Positions 1-10,098 of a stretch of 64,000 bases of DNA are shown piece by piece. The DNA is taken from positions 2,083,740 to 2,147,739 of the forward strand of contig NZ_AP018341.1 of assembly GCF_003574135.1 (NCBI RefSeq), read 5' to 3'. Each line of letters starts with the position of its first letter. Positions within the stretch are counted from its first letter, which is position 1. This DNA is from a cyanobacterium endosymbiont of Rhopalodia gibberula. GTDB lineage: Bacteria > Cyanobacteriota > Cyanobacteriia > Cyanobacteriales > Microcystaceae. Under the pieces are notes generated by a model. It saw only the letters and a program-made list of their open reading frames with translations. It was not told the DNA's origin and searched no databases. Made by a program: the position numbers and the translations under genes.

Positions 1-1
1 A

Positions 2-1003
2 GCGGTCTTAATTGCCTTAGTAGCTGATTGGGGAATTAGTTCGTTAGAGAAATCCCTAACGCAGTATGAAAAATCACGAACTAAATCTAAAAAAAGTGTT
101 TTAATTATCTGGGGCGTAGTAGTAGGAATTTTATTAAGTTTATTTGGGATAATCTACAAACAGTTATTTTTAGGAAGTCAGGAAAGTGAAACTGTAGTAA
201 TTGGCTCTAAAAATTTTACAGAAAGTATTATTCTAGGAGAATTTTTAGCTCAAAATATCGAGATAAGAACTAGTCTTCATGTGGAACGTAAATTTAATTT
301 AGGAGGAACTTTTATCTGCCATGAAGCAGTTAAAAATCGACAAATTGATGGTTACGTCGAATATAGTGGGACTGCTTTCACAGCAATTCTTAATCAAAAA
401 CCGATTAGCAATTCCAAACAACTGTATCAACAAGTCAAAGTAGCTTACAATAAAAAATTTAATTTAGAAGTTATGCCTTCTTTAGGATTTAAAAATACCT
501 ACGCTATTTTAATTCGTCAACAGGATGCAGAGAAATATAATATAAAAACTATTTCGGAAGTTAGTAAATATACTCCTAAATGGCAAGCTGGTTTCGGCTA
601 TGAATTTTTAACTAGAGAAGACGGCTATCCAGGATTAGCTAAAATTTATAACTTAAATTTTGACCTTCCCCCTAATACTGTAGATCTAGGTTTAATATAT
701 CGTGTCTTAGCTAATAAAAAAGTGGATCTAGTTGCTGGAAACTCTACCGATGGCTCAATACCTATTTTAAAATTAACAATATTAGAAGACGATAAAAATT
801 ATTTTCCTCCTTATGAAGCAATTCCCATTTTTAACAAAGAAACCCTCCAAAAATATCCCCAGATAAAAACAGTAATTCAACAATTAGCTGGACAGATTTC
901 TACCTCAGCAATGCAGCAATTAAATTATCAAGTAGACAATAGTCAAGGATCAGTTACTGAAGTGGTACATAACTTTTTAATCAAAAATAGGTTAAAGCCT
1001 TAA
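2..1003 (+). CDS. Fused osmolyte ABC transporter permease/substrate-binding protein (OpuB type), 3' part
   Basis: The gene enters from the left edge; the frame is open from base 2, giving 333 visible residues. A hydrophobic helix near residues 38-58 (IIWGVVVGILLSLFG) looks like the last membrane span of the permease. It is followed directly by IGSKNFTESIILGEF, the signature start of an OpuAC/ProX-like binding domain for quaternary amines. Permease-binding protein fusions of this kind belong to the glycine betaine/choline/proline uptake family at the plasma membrane, with the binding domain on the periplasmic face. An internal ATG-like start further in is not credible because the family signature lies upstream of it. 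The ATPase partner is not in the window. Family is confident; the exact substrate is not. Confidence 0.88.
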   Translation, partial: AVLIALVADWGISSLEKSLTQYEKSRTKSKKSVLIIWGVVVGILLSLFGIIYKQLFLGSQESETVVIGSKNFTESIILGEFLAQNIEIRTSLHVERKFNLGGTFICHEAVKNRQIDGYVEYSGTAFTAILNQKPISNSKQLYQQVKVAYNKKFNLEVMPSLGFKNTYAILIRQQDAEKYNIKTISEVSKYTPKWQAGFGYEFLTREDGYPGLAKIYNLNFDLPPNTVDLGLIYRVLANKKVDLVAGNSTDGSIPILKLTILEDDKNYFPPYEAIPIFNKETLQKYPQIKTVIQQLAGQISTSAMQQLNYQVDNSQGSVTEVVHNFLIKNRLKP

Positions 1004-1090
1004 GCTAATCTCTAAATAATCAAAATTATATTGAACCTATTATGTAGCATTTTTACTACTAAAGTTTTAAAAAATTATTTAAAAATTGTT

Positions 1091-1135
1091 TTAGTTTATA
1101 ACAGTTTTAATAAGAGGCAAACTGTTATAAACTAA
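1091..1135. terminator. Perfect 17-bp hairpin downstream of the osmolyte transporter gene
   Basis: Arms 1091-1107 and 1119-1135 are exact reverse complements with an 11-nt loop. It lies about 90 bases after the stop at 1003. There is no clean T-run on the plus side, but the strand read from the right is T-rich after the stem, so it could act in either direction. Confidence 0.65.
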
Positions 1136-1858
1136 ACTCTCTTAAGAGCCAGCAGACTTTCCCTATCCTAGGTTTGGCAGAATTATAATTAATTTTATGG
1201 CTAAAATAATTAAAATAGTCCATAAAACCTTCACTAAAATTGAGTTAATCTACCATTTTAGTATGGTCTTCTAACCTTATTCTTATCTCCTAAAAACGAT
1301 AATTATTTTTAATCTTGCTCGAAATCAAACTACAAATCTTTTACAACGAACCAAATTACAATTAGCCGTCTAGAGTGAAACTCTGTCCTTGACTGATAAA
1401 CCTATTATCTTTTCCTTCACTAAAAAAAGATTTATATGATTAACTAGGTGTAACTGTTATCAAACTAGCTATAAAATTATCGAAGATTTATTTACCCTCA
1501 GTCCTACGTTGCTACTTGCATAGCTTGTGCTAAACTCTTGAGGAAATAAAAATCTGTCTTTTTAAAAAAATTACAAAAAGCGAAACTTTATAATACTGCT
1601 AGTATAAATTAACTATGAATTGCCTACGAAACTTAAAAAAAAAGTCAAGATTTATGATTTTTAAACCAAAATTGTAGTCCAATAAACTCAAGACAGATTT
1701 GTTTAACATTAATGTAAATCAAAAAAATAAATAACGTAGCAGAATATTATAGTAGAGCTGTCGATATTTTTTTAAAATACTTAAACTCCACAAATATCGT
1801 TTTTAACTTATGTGAATTAATTGAATGACTATTTTTTAAAGTATTTGTTATAGAATAC

Positions 1859-1922
1859 AAAAAAGTACAGTTAATTATCAACTAAATTCTATGCTTAGAA
1901 TAAATAAATACTGTACTTTTTT
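1859..1922. repeat. 12-bp inverted repeat with A-run and T-run flanks
   Basis: Arms 1859-1870 and 1911-1922 match perfectly around a 40-nt loop. One arm begins with an A-run and the other ends in a T-run (with further T after it), the layout of a bidirectional terminator. No intact gene ends nearby. Confidence 0.5.
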
Positions 1923-2335
1923 TAGAAAATTATGATTATTTTAATCAATTTTAATCTTAAAAGTTACTATTTTTGCTCACAAATACATATAATATAAGTT
2001 ATGTATTTATGTCCATGATTTTAGTAATTAAGTATAAATAATAATTAAATATAGAGGATAGTCTTTTTAAAGAAGACATTTTTTGTATCTTCCTAGTTAC
2101 AATTGTATTTTTTGAATTAGTAAAGTATGTTATAAATAACAGTTTTTTAAAATGTGTTATTTTATTGTAAAGTGCTGCAAATAAAGTAATTCTTAACTAT
2201 AAAAGATTAAGATAAGAAAATCAAGATTGCTATCCTTCCGAGACATCTAGTTCCTTTTGGGATAATTATTTCTTGTAAAATTAAGTCCTTGTTTGTAGTT
2301 AATTCTTCTGTTTAATATTGATCACTGATTAGCTT

Positions 2336-3004
2336 ATGTTATTATTACAGTTTAGTACCTCTCATTATTGCCGTAAAGCTAGATTAGCATTAGGTTATAA
2401 AAAAATTTCTTATCAAGTTGAAAACCTAACACCAGGCTTACATTTATTTAAATTAAGACCTCTTACAGGGTTAACAACAGTTCCAGTCTTATTACCTCAA
2501 AAAGTAGAAGAGCCTCAAGTTATTGCTGACTCAACTCGAATTTTTCAATACCTCGAAACCTATCAAAATAATCCTCCATTAATACTACCTGATGCCAATA
2601 AACAAACTCAAGCTTGGTTGTTAGAAGACTGGTTAGATGAGAGCATCGGAACCGCCACTCGTTTTATTTATTATCATTTTCGTGCAGGAAAAGGAAAATC
2701 TATTGATTCTTCCTTGTTTAGTCAAATAGTGATTAATATTGTCCGTCATCAATATAATATTACCCCTGCTACTGTAAGATTAGCCTCAGAACGGTTAAAA
2801 AATGCCATAAATGTGTTATCCTATTGGCAACATCAGCCCTATTTAGTGGGTGATCGCTTAAGTGTTGCTGATTTAACAGCTTCAGCTCTATTGAGTCCTT
2901 TAGGATTAATTCCTGAGTATCGTAAAAATTATCCTTGGTTGTTTAAAAAAATAATCACAATCCATGAAATCTGTGGAGAAAAGCTACCAGCAGGGTTGAA
3001 CTAA
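2336..3004 (+). CDS. Glutathione S-transferase family protein
   Basis: 222 residues, the usual length for a soluble GST. Residues 1-80 give a thioredoxin-like fold: LLQFSTSHYCRKARLALGYK, then TTVPVLLPQ around the cis-proline region, then an ADSTRIFQYLE-like glutathione gamma-glutamyl-binding segment. Residues 90-215 form the all-helical C-terminal domain, including VGDRLSVADLTASALLSPLG, a typical helix-capping/SVADL motif. Probably cytosolic. The substrate cannot be told; a detoxification or redox role is only a family expectation. It is followed after 14 bases by a small secreted-protein gene on the same strand, so the two are probably co-transcribed. Confidence 0.85.
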   Translation: MLLLQFSTSHYCRKARLALGYKKISYQVENLTPGLHLFKLRPLTGLTTVPVLLPQKVEEPQVIADSTRIFQYLETYQNNPPLILPDANKQTQAWLLEDWLDESIGTATRFIYYHFRAGKGKSIDSSLFSQIVINIVRHQYNITPATVRLASERLKNAINVLSYWQHQPYLVGDRLSVADLTASALLSPLGLIPEYRKNYPWLFKKIITIHEICGEKLPAGLN

Positions 3005-3018
3005 CTAAGAAAGTTTCT

Positions 3019-3327
3019 ATGAATCATCATCTGTTAAAATGGTCAATTTTTGTTAACCTAGTTGGGTTGGTAGCTAAATTAAATTCAGCAGTAGCCTTGC
3101 CTCCTCCTGAAGATATACCTGAAGAAATTTTGCGGACAGAAATTGTGACTGAAGGGCGATCACCCATTGATGGAAAACCTTTAACAGCCGGAGAATATGC
3201 TGAGATTAAAGCTAAATTAGCTGAGAGTCCTTACCCTTCCGAACTTAATTCTAAATTGAAACACATTATCTTTTTATTGAAGGTGAGAAAAATGTTAAAA
3301 ACATTTTTTCCGTTGAATCTTTTTTAA
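3019..3327 (+). CDS. Small conserved cyanobacterial protein with signal peptide, function unknown
   Basis: 102 residues. Residues 1-27 form a hydrophobic segment ending in an AVA-type cleavage site, so export to the periplasm or thylakoid lumen is likely. The mature part starts LPPPEDIPEEILRTEIVTEG, continues SPIDGKPLTAGEYAEIKAKL, and ends with a basic-hydrophobic stretch (IIFLLKVRKMLKTF). It resembles small hypothetical proteins of unicellular cyanobacteria, but I cannot name a family. It follows the GST gene by 14 bases. No enzymatic motif is visible. Confidence 0.7.
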   Translation: MNHHLLKWSIFVNLVGLVAKLNSAVALPPPEDIPEEILRTEIVTEGRSPIDGKPLTAGEYAEIKAKLAESPYPSELNSKLKHIIFLLKVRKMLKTFFPLNLF

Positions 3328-3944
3328 AGAATTCTATAAAATGACGTATATATTTAAAATATTGATAGGGTTACAAAACCTTGTAGGTCAATAGACTGCT
3401 CGTATTGCAGTAATATAATAATCTTTTCCTGTACTTCTATATAGTTTTTTGCATAAATTATGTTGTGTATATAATAAAAGTAAAATTTATCTGCTACGTC
3501 AGTTTGTAAATATTCTTGACAGGGCTGTTTTTTTTTACTTTTCCCTTTTTTGATAGGTTACTTCTACTAGGATACTAATTTCTGAGCAGTTTTGCAAACT
3601 TGAGAATGATGGCTAAGTTTTTCACAAAAACTACGAACTCCGGTAATGTATCTGTTAATTTATCAAGTAAACAGCTGTTCTTTAAGGTTATAAATAAAAT
3701 TATTTGCTATTAAAAAACAGATATATGAAATAATCCTTGGAAGTTTATCTTTTAGAACATTGGAGCACAATAAATCTACGTATAAGTAAACAATTCAACT
3801 GTGTATTCTACTTCCAAGTCTAGATCAGTCACAATGAAGAGTTTTGTCATTATTTCATAATATAGAGTCTTTCTAAGATCTTTTCTAAAGACAATAGCTG
3901 TGTTAACAACATTAGTTTTTGTAACGCTTGCATAAGTGTCTTGG

Positions 3945-3979
3945 AGATTATTTAATTTAAGTGTGAAATTAAATAATCT
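3945..3979. repeat. 14-bp perfect hairpin in spacer
   Basis: Arms 3945-3958 and 3966-3979, 7-nt loop, followed by a T-rich stretch. Terminator-like on the plus strand, but no gene precedes it. Confidence 0.5.
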
Positions 3980-4281
3980 TTATTCTTACATAAAGAGAAC
4001 TGCTTAAGCAATAGACAAAAAACGACTGACTATTATAAGATTTTTCTGGAAATTTTTATCATCATTTTCTGCTCTTAACAGATTAAAAGTTTTGTTTTTC
4101 GCTCAGGCTAGAGTCTTTTATTTCTGTTACAACCTATTTTTTGTATTCGGTTATTCTTAATTAAGCTAATTTAATTATAAACTATAAACTATATTAACAG
4201 ATAGTTAAAGTCCAGTAAAAATAAGACTGTTATTTTACAATTTATTGACTAGCTATATTTGTTTGAAAATCATGGAGTCTA

Positions 4282-4324
4282 AGTAAAAACTATCTTAAGT
4301 AAGAAGCTTACGATAGTTTTTACT
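4282..4324. repeat. 13-bp perfect hairpin in spacer
   Basis: Arms 4282-4294 and 4312-4324 with a 17-nt loop; the arms carry an internal A-run and T-run. No adjacent gene. Confidence 0.5.
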
Positions 4325-6670
4325 GACAACAATTTTTTTTAGAAAAAAGAAAAATTTAGTTTTCTTAATCAACAACAGAGAAGCGATGAGTAAGAACAGA
4401 TATAGTTTCTTGAAAGATTGAACATCCATAATACTTCTGAAATTAAAAACTTGGCTTATGAGTCCATAACATATATTTCTTTGTCAAACAAAAATATACT
4501 AAATTGACTTAATAAAGAACGGATAATCGTCAGTTTTAGTTTTTGTTTATTAAATAAAATCATTCTACACGATTGGTTATATTAATGCTTTGAAGTACTC
4601 TATTTGATAAATTAAATTGGATAAGCTTTTGATCAAAAAGTAAAATTCAGCTAATATTAAATAGAATAAATTTAATAAAAAGATTAAAAATAATCTAGTT
4701 TTTCGCGCCAGTTAACTTATTAGAACAATAGTTTCTCATGTTTTTTTTAAAAAAAAGCTGCTATGATATGGGTCTATCGGTTTTTGATGAATAAAAAAAA
4801 TATCCTTTGAGCTAAAAGTTTATTTTGATTTTTTTCAATATTTTAAGATTAAATTTAAAAGTTCTCTAAGAGTGTGAGGAAACAGACTCTAAATAAGATC
4901 AATCATATTAAGAATTCTTAGAGGTCTGAGCTATTCTTGATTATTCTTAACTTGGTATAAAAACAGTGATAATTATAAGTTATTTCCATCCTGATAATAG
5001 ACCTTGAATAAGGTTTTGAACAGATACTTACTTTGATAGTTAATCAAATCAGACAATTGTATTAATATTAGACTCGGAAGCTATAATCAGTGCAATCTTA
5101 GAATTTAGCTTATCTCTATAAATTCACATCACAGCATTATCTGAGATATAGATTAATTCAGTTAACAATATTTGAGAACTAAGAACTTAGTAATAGGATA
5201 AAAATTATTTTAAATAAAAAGTAAATAAAAAATCTAAAAAAACTTATAGGAAGTTAACAAAAATAATCATAGCAAAATTGATAAACAAAAATTGAGACAA
5301 TGATTGGAAGTGATCTAAGGGCAGAATACAGATACCGATCTAACGGAAGTCGTTCAAGCAACATCTGATAAATGTGATTTTAGTCAAGACGATTTTCTTC
5401 TTTTTGAAGAGGTAATATCTCTAGCTGATTAAAAATAATTTAAAATAAATTCCTAAAAGGATACTGATTTACTATTGAAATACCTTTGGCTTTTCTAGCT
5501 TAGCTGTAATAAAATTACAATAAATAAAAGCTAAAAGTCCTATCGAATAAGTTTTCTAATATCCCAAAAACTTAATCCTCATAAAAGGATAAATATTCAA
5601 AATAATAGAATATAGTCAGAATAAAAATTTTGGAAGTTATTAACCTCTAATTTAGTAAACTTAACCTAAAAGAGCCACACTTTTTAGTGGTTACTTATTT
5701 TCAGTCAAAAATCAAGAATATTTAACCCTAAACTCTTTAGATAAAAATAAATTTTAATGTTTTCAAATTTTTATATTTTTGCTATTCTATCCTAGAGAAA
5801 TAAATGCTAATTTTATATACATAAAATTGCATCGAACTATTTTATATTGATGCTTTTCAGTAATTTCTATAATATTTTAATTTTTTTCTTTCTCAAGACA
5901 AAGCCAACTAATCTGATCAAAACTGGTACTTAAAAAAAGTAAACAACCTTTATTGTTATTTAGTCACTTATTTAGGGTTAGTCAAACTTATAAAAACTAT
6001 TTCTTAATACTAAATAACTTTCAGATAAACATTCTTTTTATTTCTAACAATGTTATTCATAGTTTCATAATTATTTTGGAGTGTTGTAGTTATTATTTAC
6101 TCATTTCAAAATTTGTTTACTAATTAAGAGAAAAAGTGGGAGAAGCTTAATATTTAGCTAAGGCATCAAATATTTTAAAAAAAATTTTAGTATCAGGTCT
6201 ATCGTAAATGGTAATAACAATGATAGGTTAACTATTCCATCGAAATGAGTTAACGTTAGCAGCAAGTTTTCAACTTTAAAATAAGTATCTCAGTTTCATA
6301 AAGGCAATAATTTTTAACATTAATAATATAATTGTTGAAGCTACTTATGATCACATTTCTTTACTAATAGTTAATCTACTTATAATCTACATTATCTTTT
6401 TTGATGAACTTGACAGATTTACAAGGGGTTAAAGTATATACTAGGTATTAGGCGTAGAAAAAATACATAACTAAGGTTAGCAAAAGTAAATTATAACAAA
6501 TTGGCTTTTTATCTCCCAATTGTTCTTGATATAACCTTACGCATTAACAATTTTTCTCTATACTCTACCTCAATTTAACGCTGGATTTTTATCTTGTGAA
6601 GTGACATACTTTCGATATTAACTACCTAAACGGTATCTTGTGTGCTTCTCAGTGACTTCTAAGCAATCTA

Positions 6671-6735
6671 ATAAATCCGTCCGAGCAATTACCAGTAGAA
6701 AATAGATAGTAATTGAATTGCTCGGACGGATTTAT
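6671..6735 (-). terminator. Perfect 20-bp hairpin ending the murC-murB-ybaB unit
   Basis: Arms 6671-6690 and 6716-6735 are exact reverse complements, with a G+C-rich core (CCGTCCGAGC) inside A+T-rich DNA and a 25-nt loop. It begins 23 bases past the ybaB stop on the minus strand, where a terminator for the operon is expected. Confidence 0.8.
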
Positions 6736-6757
6736 ATAAACTGTAAGCTATTAAAAA

Positions 6758-7102
6758 TTACATTCCTGGAAGATTCAAACCACTGGTAAGTTCTTCCATT
6801 TTAGTCCGCATCATCTCGGCAGACTTAGCATAAGCATCTTTCATTGCCTCAGTAACTAATTGAGAAAGGCTATCAGCCCCTTTTTCTATCGCGTCTTGGG
6901 TAATTTCAACGTAAAGAGGCTCTTGGTTGCCACTCATGACAACTTTAACCAATTCTCCCCCACAAGCTCCCTCAATTTCCATTTCCTCCAATTGCTTTTG
7001 AAGTTCTTGTGCTCCAACTTGAACTTGTTGTGCTTTTTGGAAAGCTTCTTGCAATTCTCTAATTTTGCCTAATCCGAACCCAAATCCTTGTCCTTTTGTC
7101 AT
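6758..7102 (-). CDS. YbaB/EbfC family nucleoid-associated protein
   Basis: 114 residues, normal for the family. A glycine-rich N-terminus (GQGFGFGLGKIRELQ) is followed by a long amphipathic coiled-coil helix (about 12-45) and the conserved central segment GGELVKVVMSGNQEPLYVEI. It ends with a second helix (MKDAYAKSAEMMRTKMEELT). Family members are small dimeric DNA-binding proteins of the nucleoid. It is last in a minus-strand run after murC and murB, 97 bases beyond murB, an arrangement also common in free-living cyanobacteria. A strong hairpin follows. Confidence 0.93.
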   Translation of the reverse strand: MTKGQGFGFGLGKIRELQEAFQKAQQVQVGAQELQKQLEEMEIEGACGGELVKVVMSGNQEPLYVEITQDAIEKGADSLSQLVTEAMKDAYAKSAEMMRTKMEELTSGLNLPGM

Positions 7103-7199
7103 ATTCTTTTAAGAGTATTGATTCTAATGATAATGAGCTAGAGCCTAATGGGGAACTCCATTAGTTAATCTTAGTATTCCTGTGGTGTTTCTGACAGCC

Positions 7200-8126
7200 T
7201 TAGGAAGCAGAAAACTCACCTAATATTTTGACTTCTGGTTCCAGTAATAAAGACCAACGAGCTTCTACTTGTTCTTGAGCATGATAAATCAGGCGAAAAA
7301 TATCCTGTGCTTTAGCTTGACCACAGTTAAGGATAAAATTAGCATGACGATGAGAGATTTCTGCGTTGCCAATACGATATCCTTTTAAGCCTAATTGTTC
7401 AATCAACCATCCTGCAGCATGAGAAGTAGGATTACGAAATACACTTCCACAACTAGGTTTATCATAAGGCTGAGAACTTTTGCGCTGTTGGAGATTGTGT
7501 TGAGTAGTTACCATAACTTCTTGACGACTGAATCCCATCTCTAATTGAAAAGTAGCTTCTAAAACAAGTTTTTCAGCTCCTTGTAAGGAAGAAGTGCGGT
7601 AACTATAGTTAAGGTCTTTGGAGGTTAGAGTTTCTACTGTGCCATCAGGAGATACTACCATTGCACTGACCAAACAATCAGCAGCACACTGACGATGAGC
7701 TCCCGCATTCATCACTACTGCTCCCCCTACAGTCCCCGGAATACCTACCGCCCATTCCAAGCCACGCCAGCCCCGTCTAGCAGCTTCCCAAGCAATTTTA
7801 GCAACAGGATCACCAGCTGCTACAGTAACACGTCCTGTTTCGGGGTTAAAGTCACGATAACGTAGATAGCGGGTGCTTAGCACCAAGCCATCGATTCCAC
7901 GATCGCTAATCAAAAGATTAGAACCTGCCCCCAATAATATTAGAGGAATGTCTTGCTTTTGAAACCATTCAAAAGTTGCTTGTAAAGCTTCCCAGGTACG
8001 GGGAGCCACATACCATTGAGCTTCACCTCCTACTCGATAGGAAGTTTGATTAGCTAGAGAAAAATTAGGGAAAATATGACAATTGGCTGCTGGCAGTCGG
8101 ATCGGAGAAGATAAAGCTTTAATCAT
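7200..8126 (-). CDS. murB: UDP-N-acetylenolpyruvoylglucosamine reductase
   Basis: 308 residues. MurB reduces UDP-GlcNAc-enolpyruvate to UDP-MurNAc with NADPH and FAD in the cytoplasm, the second committed step of peptidoglycan synthesis. Visible signatures are NQTSYRVGGEAQWYV and LLGAGSNLLISDRGIDGLV (FAD-binding), GIPGTVGGAVVMNAGAH, and the catalytic-serine loop CGSVFRNP. The C-terminal LIEQLGLKGYRIGNAEISH segment is typical. It lies 123-141 bases downstream of murC and 97 upstream of ybaB on the same strand. Together with murA at 57.6 kb it indicates that a cell wall is still made. Confidence 0.95.
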   Translation of the reverse strand: MIKALSSPIRLPAANCHIFPNFSLANQTSYRVGGEAQWYVAPRTWEALQATFEWFQKQDIPLILLGAGSNLLISDRGIDGLVLSTRYLRYRDFNPETGRVTVAAGDPVAKIAWEAARRGWRGLEWAVGIPGTVGGAVVMNAGAHRQCAADCLVSAMVVSPDGTVETLTSKDLNYSYRTSSLQGAEKLVLEATFQLEMGFSRQEVMVTTQHNLQQRKSSQPYDKPSCGSVFRNPTSHAAGWLIEQLGLKGYRIGNAEISHRHANFILNCGQAKAQDIFRLIYHAQEQVEARWSLLLEPEVKILGEFSAS

Positions 8127-8267
8127 TAGTTTGCTAGTTTAATGGGAGGTCAATTGAAGACGGTGAATTGAAAATCATTTAAATTGTTTCCAGACACAAG
8201 GGTCTGAGAAATGGAGTCAAGACTAAATCTTAAAAAAAACTTGAAACCCTAAAACTGATAGGATGTT

Positions 8268-9755
8268 TCAAAAACCAGCGATTACCTGGGGAATAATTTG
8301 ATTAAGATTCCCCGCGCCTAAAAACAAAACTAAGTCTCCAGGTCGCAAGAGTTTAGGAAGAGATTCAATCAAAGCTTCTAAAGAGGGTTGATAAATCACC
8401 TCACAATGATGACGTTTAATCTCATTAGCTAAGTCTTGACTTGTGATGTTAGCAACATTAGCTTCCCCTGCACTGTAAATATCAGTTAGAACAATAAAAT
8501 CTGCATCTTGAAAAGAAGTGGTAAATTCTTCTAAAAATGTAGCGGTGCGACTATAACGATGAGGTTGAAAAACAGCAACCACACGAGAGTTTTGCTCAAC
8601 CTTAGAACGAGCTGCCGAGAGGGTAGCTCGGATTTCACTAGGATGATGAGCGTAATCATCAATAAACGTAATACCATGAGTTTGACCCCGGTATTCAAAA
8701 CGCCGTTTTGCCCCGGTAAAGGTAGCTAATGCTTCAGCAATTATCTTAAATTCCAGTCCCAATTTGCGCCCTACAGCTACAGTAGCTAAAGCATTACTAA
8801 CATTATGTTTTCCCGGAATGGTTAGACACATTTGCCCCAAAAACTGCCCTCTTTCCCAAACTTCAAACGTTGTGTTCTCAAGACTATAAGTAATTTCCTT
8901 AACAATGTAATCTGCTTTTTGATGAATATCAAGACTATAGGTAATAGTGGGGTTTAGCTGTGTTCTCACTGTTTCACAGTCAACACACCCTACTAATATT
9001 TCACATTGAGTTTCAAAAATTTTGAAAGTTTTGACTACATCTTCTAGACTTTTGTAGTGATCCGGATGATCAAGTTCAATATTAGTGACAATTCCGATAC
9101 TGGGAAAATGTTTCACTAGAGAGCCGTCGGATTCATCGGCTTCAGCTACTAAGTATTTGCCAGAACCAAAATGAGCGTTACCTTTCCAAGCATCTACTTC
9201 TCCTCCAACGATAATAGTTGGATCAAGTCCTGCTTTGAGCAGCACGTAACCTAAAAGACTGCTAGTAGTGGTTTTCCCATGAGTTCCGGCCACCGCAATG
9301 CTTTGATAATCTTTAATTAAAGCGGCTAAGACATCAGAACGGTGGAAAATCGGACATCCCTTTTCCTGGGCAGCCCGATATTCTGAATTATCTTGAGCAA
9401 TCGCTGTTGAAAATATAACTTGAGGTAACTGTTTAGTTAAAATCCCTTTCGAACTCAATTCGTGATCATGTCCATTTTGATTAACCGAAGATGTTGTCGA
9501 ATTATTGACCAAAGGTGGGACAGGTTCAGTGATTTGTCCGTTGTTGGAGTGAAAGAGTTCTAGGTTAGTCGCTTCTTGACGACTAAAAATATGCGCTCCA
9601 ATTTCTTGCAATCTTTTTGTAATATGACTTGATCGTAAATCAGAACCAGACACGGGAATCTGACGCTTAGCTAGAACATAAGCTAAAGCCGACATCCCTA
9701 TTCCGCCGATTCCGATGAAATGGAAAGGCCGTCCACTAAAATCAACCGTTTTCAC
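8268..9755 (-). CDS. murC: UDP-N-acetylmuramate--L-alanine ligase
   Basis: About 495 residues. MurC joins L-alanine to UDP-MurNAc using ATP in the cytoplasm. Visible are the Rossmann-like start FHFIGIGGIGMSALAYVLAK, the ATP loop GTHGKTTT near residue 157, the central motif NIELDHPDHYKS, and the C-terminal DDYAHHPSEIRATL and FQPHRYSR motifs. An upstream GTG at 9773 would add six residues. I prefer the GTG at 9755 because AGGAG sits 8 bases before it and the protein then starts at the family's usual place. Residues about 64-109 form a low-complexity, Asn/Ser-rich insertion between conserved strands. It heads the murC-murB-ybaB unit and is divergent from gap2. Confidence 0.95.
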   Translation of the reverse strand: MKTVDFSGRPFHFIGIGGIGMSALAYVLAKRQIPVSGSDLRSSHITKRLQEIGAHIFSRQEATNLELFHSNNGQITEPVPPLVNNSTTSSVNQNGHDHELSSKGILTKQLPQVIFSTAIAQDNSEYRAAQEKGCPIFHRSDVLAALIKDYQSIAVAGTHGKTTTSSLLGYVLLKAGLDPTIIVGGEVDAWKGNAHFGSGKYLVAEADESDGSLVKHFPSIGIVTNIELDHPDHYKSLEDVVKTFKIFETQCEILVGCVDCETVRTQLNPTITYSLDIHQKADYIVKEITYSLENTTFEVWERGQFLGQMCLTIPGKHNVSNALATVAVGRKLGLEFKIIAEALATFTGAKRRFEYRGQTHGITFIDDYAHHPSEIRATLSAARSKVEQNSRVVAVFQPHRYSRTATFLEEFTTSFQDADFIVLTDIYSAGEANVANITSQDLANEIKRHHCEVIYQPSLEALIESLPKLLRPGDLVLFLGAGNLNQIIPQVIAGF

Positions 9756-9773
9756 CGTTACATCTCCTGACAC

Positions 9774-10098
9774 ACCGCACGATTACCGCAAAACGTCGTT
9801 GCTTATTAATTACGGGCTATGATATCAAAAACTGACCACTTGGTCATCAATTGTGTTTTTATTGATTGTGGTGTTTGGTACTGTTTTTTACCTTAATCAG
9901 GGTAGCTAAGAAGGAGTTAAAATTAGATTTATTCTATATTTTGCCATTATTATCTTGGAAGTTTACTGTTCATGACTAAATTTGTCCGGTTAAAAAAAAT
10001 TGTAATTTAAGGCTCGAGTTTTTCAGTCTTTAACGGTATGATTGGGGTCATTAATAAATATTTAATGTATTGATCTTAGGCACAGAAGGAAAAATAGA
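9774..10098. promoter_or_regulatory. Divergent intergenic region between murC and gap2
   Basis: 325 bases that must carry the promoters of both flanking genes. I see A+T-rich -10-like hexamers but no box I would place with confidence and no known operator. Confidence 0.4.

Larger units (their letters stand above)
1004..2335. other. A+T-rich spacer, no intact gene
   Basis: Stops occur densely in all six frames and no family motif was recognised. It holds the 17-bp hairpin at 1091-1135 and a second inverted repeat at 1859-1922. Nothing else can be supported. Confidence 0.7.
3328..6757. other. 3.4-kb spacer without intact genes
   Basis: Very A+T-rich, with stops in all frames. It contains hairpins at 3945-3979, 4282-4324 and 6671-6735. 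A slightly less A+T-rich patch around 5290-5400 could be an eroded gene but gives no recognisable peptide. Nothing else supported. Confidence 0.7.

Noticed and set aside
6671-6735. Hairpin as a copy of a repeat shared with 56177-56187 (GTCCGTCCGAG)
   Set aside because: Only about ten bases are shared and the second site has no long stem; coincidence is sufficient.
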